Assembly (NCBI GenBank): GCA_030649945.1
Contig: JAUSFE010000003.1
Location: 1-64,000 of the forward strand
Length of the DNA stretch: 64,000 nt
Reading direction: 5' to 3'
Source of the DNA: Dehalococcoidia bacterium
GTDB taxonomy: Bacteria; Chloroflexota; Dehalococcoidia; SM23-28-2; RBG-16-64-32
Shown in pieces: positions 53,000 to 59,419 of this stretch (position 1 is the first letter of the stretch; the number at the start of each line of letters is the position of its first letter). Made by a program: the position numbers and the translations under genes. Under the pieces are notes generated by a model that did not search any database, was not told the origin of the DNA, and saw only the letters and a program-made list of their open reading frames with translations.

Positions 53000-54001
53000 T
53001 CAACTGTAACGAATGCGCGGGTCCAGCCAGCCGTAAGCGATGTCCACAAGCAGGTTGACGAAGACGAGGGTGACCGCTACGACGAGGACGGTCCCCTGGA
53101 CCACGGGGTAATCAAACTGGAGGATAGAGCTGATAATGAAAAAGCCGATGCCCGGGATGGTGTACAGGTACTCCAGGACCACGTTGCCGCTGACGATGGA
53201 GCCCAGCAGGAGGCCGATGACCGTAAGCACGGGAATGAGGGCGTTCTTGAGGGCGTGGCGGACGACGACGACACGCTCGCGAAGGCCCTTGGCCCAGGCG
53301 GTACGGACGTAGTCCTGCCGCAGCACCTCCAGCATCTGGGAGCGCAGGAAGCGCATGATGATGGCGCCCGTGCCCAGCCCACCGACGAGGGCCGGGCCGG
53401 TCACGCGCTTGAGATTCTCAATGACGTTGTGGTCGTTCCCCGGCGTCTGGCCGGGGAAGAGGTTTACCCAGGTGCCGTGGACGCTGAGCCACTCCGGTAA
53501 GAAGGTGCCTCCCGCGTACTTCGTCGTGCCCAACATGACAAAAATAGCCAGCACGAATACGGGGATGCCCAGAAGGGCGATGGACACGAAGCGCAAGAGA
53601 TAGTCCAGCCAGGTATCCTGCCTGATCGCGGAGATGATGCCGATGGGCAGGGCGACGACGAGGGCGACCATGATCTGCAGAAGCCCCAGCTCAATAGAGG
53701 GGCCGGCCCTGTCCTTGATGTCCTGGAGGACGGCGTTCTTGGTGAAGAAGGACTTGCCCAGGTCCAGCTGCGCCAGGTCCGCCATGTACGTGCCGTACTG
53801 CCTCCAGAGGGGCTTATCCAGCCCCAGCTCCGCCTTGGCGATCTCGCGACAGGCGTCGTAGGTCTCGGCGGTTGTGCAGCCCTGGGCGCGCTCGCGGATA
53901 ATGTTACTGGGGTCGACGCGCAGCGCCAAGAAGACCATCGTAGCCACGAGGAACAGGACTACGAAGTTGAGGAGCGTGCGCCGCAGGATGTACTGCTGCA
54001 T
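53000..54001 (-). CDS. dppB: oligopeptide ABC transporter permease DppB-like
   Basis: 333 residues. Classic start 'MQQYILRRTLLNFVVLFLVA', six helices, coupling motif 'DYVRTAWAKGLRERVVVVRH' (about 227-246), and C-terminal 'FVNLLVDIAYGWLDPRIRY'. A periplasmic loop of about 40 residues ('TYDACREIAKAEL ... LPEWLSVHGTW') is typical. First gene of the operon, transcribed from the promoter at 54111. Confidence 0.95.
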   Translation of the reverse strand: MQQYILRRTLLNFVVLFLVATMVFLALRVDPSNIIRERAQGCTTAETYDACREIAKAELGLDKPLWRQYGTYMADLAQLDLGKSFFTKNAVLQDIKDRAGPSIELGLLQIMVALVVALPIGIISAIRQDTWLDYLLRFVSIALLGIPVFVLAIFVMLGTTKYAGGTFLPEWLSVHGTWVNLFPGQTPGNDHNVIENLKRVTGPALVGGLGTGAIIMRFLRSQMLEVLRQDYVRTAWAKGLRERVVVVRHALKNALIPVLTVIGLLLGSIVSGNVVLEYLYTIPGIGFFIISSILQFDYPVVQGTVLVVAVTLVFVNLLVDIAYGWLDPRIRYS

Positions 54002-54110
54002 CGTCCCGCCTGGCTACGTGCAGAGACCGGAAAGGGAATCGGCTGTCAGCATCGAAGAATACCGCATCATTAGAGGCTATCGCCTGGCACCAAGGCGACC
54101 GGTGGCTAGA
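54002..54110. other. leader of the dpp operon
   Basis: 5' untranslated region of dppB (minus strand), about 100 bases. No riboswitch motif recognised. Confidence 0.4.
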
Positions 54111-54139
54111 AAAGTAGCATCGGCCATAAGGAATGTCAA
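54111..54139 (-). promoter_or_regulatory. promoter of the dppBC-SBP operon
   Basis: TTGACA (54139-54134), 17-base spacer, TACTTT (54116-54111) on the minus strand. Confidence 0.7.
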
Positions 54140-54382
54140 GGGAAAAGAATTACGATACCGTTGCCGCGGCAGCCGCCCACCGTATCGCAGCCCCTCTCCC
54201 ACCATCCTGAGCGAAAGCGAGTGATCTGACATGTTGCAGTGCCCAAAGTTCCCGCCGAACCCGGGTGCTTCGCTGCGCCCGCCCCCGGAGTCCGGCGCGC
54301 ATACCGCCTGACGAGAGTACGAACGGCGGACGCAGTGAGATCACCGGGGAAGGGGAAGTATTTCCTCTTGACGGATAATTGC
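54140..54382. other. intergenic region between divergent dpp and riboswitch units
   Basis: About 240 bases, no gene. CATCCTGAGCGAAAGCGAG (54205-54223) resembles the CTGAGCGAAGCG repeat family seen at 26125. Confidence 0.4.
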
Positions 54383-54411
54383 TTGACAGGTTAAATGACG
54401 CAGCTTAGGAT
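54383..54411 (+). promoter_or_regulatory. promoter of the c-di-AMP riboswitch gene
   Basis: TTGACA (54383-54388), 17-base spacer, TAGGAT (54406-54411). Start expected near 54418. Confidence 0.8.
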
Positions 54412-54429
54412 AGTTACCGTAGTCACAAA

Positions 54430-54562
54430 GGTGACGCGCCAAATCCTTCCCCAAGGAAGGACCGGGGGACCCGAGAGTCCGGGGTGAATCTCGCCGGGAG
54501 CGGCGAGTAGGGTTAACCCTTTCGACCCGAACCCGTCAACTAACCTCGGCGGCGTTGGAGAG
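54430..54562 (+). ncRNA. c-di-AMP (ydaO-yuaA) riboswitch
   Basis: Conserved blocks in order: CCGGGGGACCC (54472-54482), GGGTGAATC (54482-54490), AGGGTTAACCCTTTCGACC (54509-54527) and CCGAACCCGTCAACTAACC (54527-54545) followed by TCGGCGGCG. This is the ydaO consensus. It sits right after a strong promoter and before an intrinsic terminator, so it should switch transcription off when c-di-AMP is high. Confidence 0.93.
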
Positions 54563-54597
54563 GGCCATCCGCCAGTGGCGGAATCGGCCTTTTTTTG
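54563..54597 (+). terminator. riboswitch expression-platform terminator
   Basis: GGCC (54563-54566) ... CCGCCA-G-TGGCGG (54569-54581) ... GGCC (54586-54589) then seven T. Located between the aptamer and ATG 54623. Confidence 0.88.
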
Positions 54598-54622
54598 TTG
54601 AGTCTTGAAAGGGGTTGGGTAG

Positions 54623-54829
54623 ATGCAGACAGCTCCGCCGCGCGCGTGCCCGCGCTGCCAGGGTTCAATGCTCCGTGAAGAGGACTGGTACGGCGCCTAC
54701 AGCACGTGCCTCGCCTGCGGCTACGTCTACGAATTTGGGGCGACGGCCGCCCTGGAGCTGGAGAACGAAGGCAACGGCGAGCACCGGCAGCGCCGCCGTC
54801 AGCCGTCCCACGGCAAGCTCCGGCTCTAA
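54623..54829 (+). CDS. c-di-AMP riboswitch-controlled small zinc-ribbon protein
   Basis: 68 residues. 'ACPRCQGSMLREEDWYGAYS' then 'TCLACGYVYEFG': C-x2-C near 9-12 and 28-31, a compact zinc ribbon. The C-terminus is polar and basic (QRRRQPSHGKLRL). It is the only gene in its transcription unit: a riboswitch and terminator precede it and another terminator follows. GGGGTT precedes ATG 54623. c-di-AMP usually controls potassium, osmolyte or wall genes, so this target is unusual. Function unknown. Confidence 0.72.
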   Translation: MQTAPPRACPRCQGSMLREEDWYGAYSTCLACGYVYEFGATAALELENEGNGEHRQRRRQPSHGKLRL

Positions 54830-54856
54830 CCTCAGATCGCAATCAGGCCTCACTGC

Positions 54857-54892
54857 AGAGGGCGAGCGCGTATCCGCCGCCCTCTTTTTTTT
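54857..54892 (+). terminator. intrinsic terminator after the zinc-ribbon gene
   Basis: AGAGGGCG (54857-54864) pairs with CGCCCTCT (54878-54885), followed by T at 54885-54892. Confidence 0.92.
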
Positions 54893-54969
54893 CATCCCGC
54901 CGCATCCCGCAGCGTGGGCGGGCTATACTGCCGGTCGACGGCTGCACAGTCCCGGCCAGGAGGTTACCC

Positions 54970-55257
54970 ATGGCGTACGTCAGAATCTCGCTGATGAGAC
55001 CGCTCTCAGGGCGCGATCAGGAGGCGCTGAAGCTGAACTCTGAACTGGTGGAGTTGTACAGGGATCAGCAGGGCTGTCTGGGCAGCCACCTGATCACGGC
55101 GGCGGACGGGTCGGGAGAGATGGGCCGGGTGAGCTTCTGGGCGTCCGAGGCGGCCGCAGACACCGCGGCCACGACGGACCGCTCCCTGTTCCTGCGCTCC
55201 CGCCTGCACCTGCTGGTACGGCGCGGGCACCAGGACCGCTCGTTTCAGTCGCAGTAG
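54970..55257 (+). CDS. ABM-like (antibiotic biosynthesis monooxygenase-type) small protein
   Basis: 95 residues. 'AYVRISLMRPLSGRDQEALK' first strand and helix, 'DQQGCLGSHLITA' second strand, 'GRVSFWASEAAADTA' third strand: the ferredoxin-like ABM fold, which usually dimerises. The catalytic residues of true monooxygenases are not conserved across the family, so function is open. AGGAGG precedes ATG 54970. Possibly followed by the gene at 55422. Confidence 0.65.
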   Translation: MAYVRISLMRPLSGRDQEALKLNSELVELYRDQQGCLGSHLITAADGSGEMGRVSFWASEAAADTAATTDRSLFLRSRLHLLVRRGHQDRSFQSQ

Positions 55258-55355
55258 CGGCGGGAAAGCGGGCTAAGGGGAGCCGGAGACGGCGCCGCGC
55301 GGGGGACCGGCAGGGGAGTATACGGAATATTAACCGCTGGAGCGACGGCCCGCCC

Positions 55356-55384
55356 TTGCTTCAATTCCGGGCCATCACTATGCT
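55356..55384 (+). promoter_or_regulatory. promoter of the hypothetical gene at 55422
   Basis: TTGCTT (55356-55361), 17-base spacer, TATGCT (55379-55384). An upstream in-frame start at 55356 lies inside the promoter, so ATG 55422 is the likely start. Confidence 0.6.
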
Positions 55385-55421
55385 GATGGTGGAACGTGTA
55401 TTCGGACTGCCGGGGGTTTCT

Positions 55422-55712
55422 ATGAATCGCGTTGATGAGACCAAGGGGGGAACGGACGAGATGCTCGCTCCGATCAAGGAGAGCGAAGGTTCCTACTCAC
55501 TGCTTCAGCTACTCTTCCTCCGGCGCCTCAACCGCCTGCTCCGCCTGCGCGGCGAACAACTGGCTGAGGTCAACACGGAGGGGCTGCGCCTGATAGACCG
55601 GGCCATCTACTCCACGTACTGCGACACGGTGGACCTGGGCGTGGGCGCGGAGGCGCAGAAGCTGCTGCACCGCTTCGCCGTATCCGCCAAGAGCAATCCG
55701 GCCGCGAAGTAG
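55422..55712 (+). CDS. hypothetical small helical protein
   Basis: 96 residues, no family recognised. Helical pattern 'SYSLLQLLFLRRLNRLLRLR', 'LRLIDRAIYSTYCDTVDLGV' and 'AEAQKLLHRFAV'. The middle is amphipathic and basic. GGGGG precedes ATG 55422. It has its own promoter. Convergent with the FAH gene. Confidence 0.5.
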   Translation: MNRVDETKGGTDEMLAPIKESEGSYSLLQLLFLRRLNRLLRLRGEQLAEVNTEGLRLIDRAIYSTYCDTVDLGVGAEAQKLLHRFAVSAKSNPAAK

Positions 55713-55866
55713 CTGGCGGCGCTGCGGTCCCGCCCCGGAGAGCGGGCGGGCCTGAACCCTCCCTGTAACATAGCCGAGATCCCATCCCTGTACACGGCGC
55801 GACATGCCGCCGTGCGGATGTCGTCCTCAACCGGCTCCTGGTTCCGTTTACGCACGTGCTGCGCCT

Positions 55867-56637
55867 CTACGCGGAGACTGGGTTGCGCAGCACGCCGATG
55901 CCCTCGATCTCCACCTCGACGACGTCGCCGGGGGCCAGCGTGGGGGTCTCGCCCGGGGTGCCGGTAAACAGCAGGTCGCCCGGCTCCAGGGTCATGACGC
56001 GCGAGGCGAAGCTGATGAGCTCCGCCAGGCTGTGGATGAGGGCCGAGGTGCCGGCGGACTGCCTGACATCGCCGTTGAGGCGGGTGCGCAGCTTCAGATC
56101 CGCGGGGTCCAGGCCCGTGGCGATGACGGGTCCGATGGGCGCGAAGGTGTCCGAGCCCTTGGCCCGCCACCACTGGATGTCGTCGCGCTGCCAGTGGCGG
56201 GCGCTGACGTCGTTGCCGCAGGTGTAGCCGAAGACGTAGTCCAGGGCCTCTGCCGCGGTCACGTTCCGGCAGTCGCGGCCGATCACCGCCACCAGCTCGC
56301 CTTCCGCATCGACGCGCCGCGCCCCTTCCGGGAGCACGATCGTGTCGCCGGGGCCGATCACGGAGCTCGAGGGCTTCAGGAAGAGTTGGGGCACGGCCGG
56401 CGCTTCCTCCCCCTTAAGGACGCTGCGGCCGCTGGCCACGTGCGACTGGTAGTTGACGGCGGCGGCCAGGATCTTGCGGGGGATGACCGGCGCCAGCAGG
56501 CGGAGGTCCGCCGAGCGGAGCTGCTCGTCCAGGACGCGGTGCGCCCCGAAGAGGTCGCCCTCAATCGGCCGCAGCACGTCGCCGTCCAGGACGCCGTAGG
56601 CGGCGCGGTCGCCGTGCTGGAAGCGGGCGAAGAGCAT
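55867..56637 (-). CDS. fumarylacetoacetate hydrolase (FAH) family protein
   Basis: 256 residues. Cleaves a C-C bond in oxo-acid catabolic intermediates, or acts as decarboxylase. Family blocks: 'KILAAAVNYQSH', 'PQLFLKPSSSVIGPGDTI', 'VDAEGELVAVIGRDC' (metal-ligand Glu), 'DYVFGYTCGNDVSARHWQ', and 'EPGDLLFTGTPGE'. The start ATG 56637 lies 4 bases after the PIG-L stop, so both are in one operon. Substrate unknown. Confidence 0.92.
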   Translation of the reverse strand: MLFARFQHGDRAAYGVLDGDVLRPIEGDLFGAHRVLDEQLRSADLRLLAPVIPRKILAAAVNYQSHVASGRSVLKGEEAPAVPQLFLKPSSSVIGPGDTIVLPEGARRVDAEGELVAVIGRDCRNVTAAEALDYVFGYTCGNDVSARHWQRDDIQWWRAKGSDTFAPIGPVIATGLDPADLKLRTRLNGDVRQSAGTSALIHSLAELISFASRVMTLEPGDLLFTGTPGETPTLAPGDVVEVEIEGIGVLRNPVSA

Positions 56638-56641
56638 GGGC

Positions 56642-57346
56642 CTAGAAGGGGAGCACCAGGCGGCGGAATCGCTCCAGGTAGCGGCCGTCGGGTTCGCGCC
56701 AGAAGTTGCGCACACGCTGGGACATCTCCTCGAAGTCCGCGAACTGGCTGCGGTGCTGGCGCAGGGCCTCGACTTTCGTCTCCAGGACATCGCTGATGTC
56801 CACCTCGAAGTTGACGTCGGAGGCGGTCCAGAGGTAGACCTCCTTGACGCTGTGCGGCTCCAGCCCCTCGTCCAACAGCTCCGGGAAGCTGGGGCGGTTG
56901 CGGGCGATGGGATAGACGGCGTCAATGGCCACCTCGCCGGCGCAGCGGTGGTCCGGGTGGTTGATGAACATGTTGCGGACGATCTGGTTGGGGTCGTGGG
57001 TAAAGACGGCGTAGGGCTTCAGCCTGCGGATGTGGCGCACCACGTCCCGCATGAGGTCGCGGGTGTAGGTGAGCTCGCCGTCCACGTGGTCCAGGAAAAA
57101 GACCTCCTTGCCGCCCACCACGCGAGCGGCGGCGCGCTGCTCCTCCCGGCGCAGGGGCACCAGCTTTTCCGCCGTCATCTCCGGATCGTCGGTCCCCTTG
57201 GAGCCGTCCGAGCAGATGAGGTAATAGAACTCCCAGCCGTCGCGCGTCCACAGGTGGGCGGTGCCGGCGGCGCCGAATTCGGAATCATCCGGGTGGGCGG
57301 AGACGATGAGGGCGCGCTTTGGCCCCTCCTGTTCTTCATTGGGCAT
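56642..57346 (-). CDS. PIG-L family deacetylase
   Basis: 234 residues. Zn-binding 'LIVSAHPDDSEFGAAGTAHL' (AHPDD, about 14) and 'INHPDHRCAGEVAID' (about 130), as in LmbE/MshB-type enzymes that deacetylate N-acetylglucosaminyl groups or related amides. GGAGG eight bases upstream supports ATG 57346 over ATG 57373. First gene of the PIG-L/FAH operon; divergent from lexA. Substrate not evident. Confidence 0.92.
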   Translation of the reverse strand: MPNEEQEGPKRALIVSAHPDDSEFGAAGTAHLWTRDGWEFYYLICSDGSKGTDDPEMTAEKLVPLRREEQRAAARVVGGKEVFFLDHVDGELTYTRDLMRDVVRHIRRLKPYAVFTHDPNQIVRNMFINHPDHRCAGEVAIDAVYPIARNRPSFPELLDEGLEPHSVKEVYLWTASDVNFEVDISDVLETKVEALRQHRSQFADFEEMSQRVRNFWREPDGRYLERFRRLVLPF

Positions 57347-57410
57347 CCTGATGTCCTCCAGTCCAGTACCCATGGGCGTGCCTCGGAATTCTACCCATGC
57401 CGCAGTGCTA

Positions 57411-57463
57411 TTGACAACCGAACGTATGGTCTCTAGACTATTGTTCTGGCGAACATAGGTTCG
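57411..57463 (+). promoter_or_regulatory. lexA promoter with two SOS boxes
   Basis: TTGACA (57411-57416), 17-base spacer, TAGACT (57434-57439). CGAACATAGGTTCG (57450-57463) is a strong Gram-positive-type LexA box (GAAC-N4-GTTC) just downstream of the -10; CGAACGTATGGTCT (57418-57431) is a weaker one within the spacer. LexA bound here would block its own promoter. Confidence 0.85.
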
Positions 57464-57544
57464 TTACTGTAGAGGGGGCGCCTGGCAGGCGGGGCGGCGA
57501 CAGAGGGCGCGGGGATACGGTCCGGCGGCTCAACGGAGGACGAC

Positions 57545-58183
57545 ATGAAGGACTTGTCCGCGAAGCAGCGGCGCATCGTAGAGTACATCCGCGGCTTTAT
57601 CGACGAGCACGATTACCCGCCCAGCATCCGCCAGATCCAGGAGGCGTGCGCGATCAGCTCCACTTCCGTGGTGGACTACAATCTGCGCATCCTGGAAAAG
57701 CTGGGGTACATCCGCCGGGACCGGGAGGTCTCGCGCGCGATCGAACTGCTGCAGGGCGGCAGCCGCCGGCCCCGCGTTGTGGCCGTCCCAATTATCGGTA
57801 CCATCGCCGCCGGCCAGCCCATCCCTGTGCCTTCGGCCGACACCTGGGAAAGCTACGACCACAGCGAAGTGATCGAGATCTCGCCGGAGATGGTGGGCGA
57901 CCATGAGAACGTTTATGCGCTGCGGGTCAAAGGCAACTCCATGATCGACGCGCTGGTGAACGACGGCGACGTGGTGCTGCTGCAGGCCGTGAACAGCGCC
58001 CGCGACGGCGACATGGTGGCTGCCTGGCTGAAGAAGGAGCAGGAGGCCACCCTCAAGAAGTTCTACCGCGACGGCGACCGCGTGAGGCTGCAGCCCGCGA
58101 ACGAGACGATGGAGCCGATCTACACCGAGGCTGCGAACGTGCAGATCCAGGGCAAGGTGATCCTGGCCATCCGGAACCCCTAA
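57545..58183 (+). CDS. lexA: SOS-response repressor LexA
   Basis: 212 residues. N-terminal winged helix 'SAKQRRIVEYIRGFIDEHDY' to 'GYIRRDREVSRAIELL'. Self-cleavage at Ala89-Gly90 ('TIAAGQPIPVPS'), catalytic Ser132 in 'VKGNSMIDAL' and Lys171 in 'ATLKKFYR', all present, so repair-triggered RecA-dependent cleavage is expected. The upstream SOS boxes indicate autoregulation. Confidence 0.97.
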   Translation: MKDLSAKQRRIVEYIRGFIDEHDYPPSIRQIQEACAISSTSVVDYNLRILEKLGYIRRDREVSRAIELLQGGSRRPRVVAVPIIGTIAAGQPIPVPSADTWESYDHSEVIEISPEMVGDHENVYALRVKGNSMIDALVNDGDVVLLQAVNSARDGDMVAAWLKKEQEATLKKFYRDGDRVRLQPANETMEPIYTEAANVQIQGKVILAIRNP

Positions 58184-58189
58184 AGCCAA

Positions 58190-58210
58190 ACCTGCCTGTC
58201 CGGTAGGCAG
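58190..58210. repeat. CCTGCCT-GTCCGGT-AGGCAGG palindrome
   Basis: Intergenic copy of the element found within the hydrolase gene at 17056. Confidence 0.75.
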
Positions 58211-58337
58211 GCGCCCAGCAGGGCGGCCACGACCGGTCAGCCAGGGGTGTCCCGCGGCTGATATAATCTCATGGCCGGGGACCCGAACCGAGAGTCCAGG
58301 CCGCGACCGTTCCCCGGGCGGCCCACGGGATCCGCAC

Positions 58338-59354
58338 TTGAGCAGCAGCCTGGAAAGCCCCATCCTCCGCCTGCAAGACCTGCACGCAGAGTTCGTGACG
58401 CCGGAGGGCATCGTGAAAGCGGTGAACGGCGTCTCGCTCTCGCTGCGGCCCGGCGGCACGCTGGCAATCACCGGGGAAAGCGGCTCCGGCAAGACGTCCA
58501 TCGCCCTATCCATCTTGAACCTGCTCCCGCACCCGGGCCGCATCGCCTCCGGGCAGATCTACTTCAGCGAGGTGGACCTGCTCTCGCTGAGAGCGGAGGA
58601 GATGCGCCGGGTGCGCGGCCGGCGGATAGGGATGGTATTCCAGGACCCGGCCACCGGCCTGAACCCGGTGCTCTCCGCCGGCCAGCAGGTGGAAGAGATC
58701 ATCACCACGCACCTGAGCGTGTCCAAGCGCGAGGCCAGGAGGCGGAGCCTGGAGGTGCTGGCGCAGATGGGGCTGCCGGAGCCGGAGCAGGTGGCCAGCC
58801 GCTACCCGTTCCAGCTCTCCGGCGGCATGGCGCAGCGGGTGATGATCGCCATCGCCACGGCGCTGAACCCGGAGCTGCTGATCCTGGACGAGCCCACGTC
58901 GGCGCTGGACGTGACCATTCAGGCGGCGATCCTGGAGGACATTGACCGGCTGCAGGAGCGGCACGGGACATCCATCCTCCTGATCACGCATGACCTGGGC
59001 GTGGTGGCCCAGATGGCGGACGAGGTGGCGGTGATGTACGCCGGCGCGGTGGCGGAGTACGGCCCGGCGCGCATCCTCTTCGAGCGGCCGCGGCACCCCT
59101 ACACATGGTCGCTGCTGGGCAGCCGGCCGCGCTGGGACCGCGACGAGCGGCGGCGCCTGGCCTCCATCCGGGGCGCGCCGCCCAGCCTGATCGACCTGCC
59201 GGACGAGTGTCCGTTCCTGCCGCGCTGCCCGAAGGCCACGAGCGTCTGCCGGACGAGCCCGGCGCCACAGCTGGCGCCCATCGACTCGGACGCGCAGCTC
59301 GTGGCGTGCTACAACCCCGTGTACCAGGCGGGCGACGAGGAGGCTGCCGGCTAG
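58338..59354 (+). CDS. dppD: oligopeptide ABC transporter ATPase DppD-like
   Basis: 338 residues. Walker A '[17 protein letters not shown]' (about 44), '[18 protein letters not shown]', signature '[19 protein letters not shown]' and Walker B '[16 protein letters not shown]'. The C-terminal oligopeptide domain has the cysteine set '[14 protein letters not shown]'. Start is TTG 58338 (M-S-S-S-L-E-S). It stands alone; its partner DppF is not in the window, and the permeases are ~4 kb away on the other strand. Confidence 0.93.
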   Translation: MSSSLESPILRLQDLHAEFVTPEGIVKAVNGVSLSLRPGGTLAITGESGSGKTSIALSILNLLPHPGRIASGQIYFSEVDLLSLRAEEMRRVRGRRIGMVFQDPATGLNPVLSAGQQVEEIITTHLSVSKREARRRSLEVLAQMGLPEPEQVASRYPFQLSGGMAQRVMIAIATALNPELLILDEPTSALDVTIQAAILEDIDRLQERHGTSILLITHDLGVVAQMADEVAVMYAGAVAEYGPARILFERPRHPYTWSLLGSRPRWDRDERRRLASIRGAPPSLIDLPDECPFLPRCPKATSVCRTSPAPQLAPIDSDAQLVACYNPVYQAGDEEAAG

Positions 59355-59419
59355 GCCGGCCGCGCTCGGGGGCCACTTACCACAAAGGCGCGAAGGCCAC
59401 CGCGGCCGCCCGGCACCGT
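59355..59419. other. short intergenic spacer
   Basis: 65 bases between convergent genes; contains ACCACAAAGGCGCGAAGGCCACC, a weak member of the 7671 repeat family. Confidence 0.4.
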
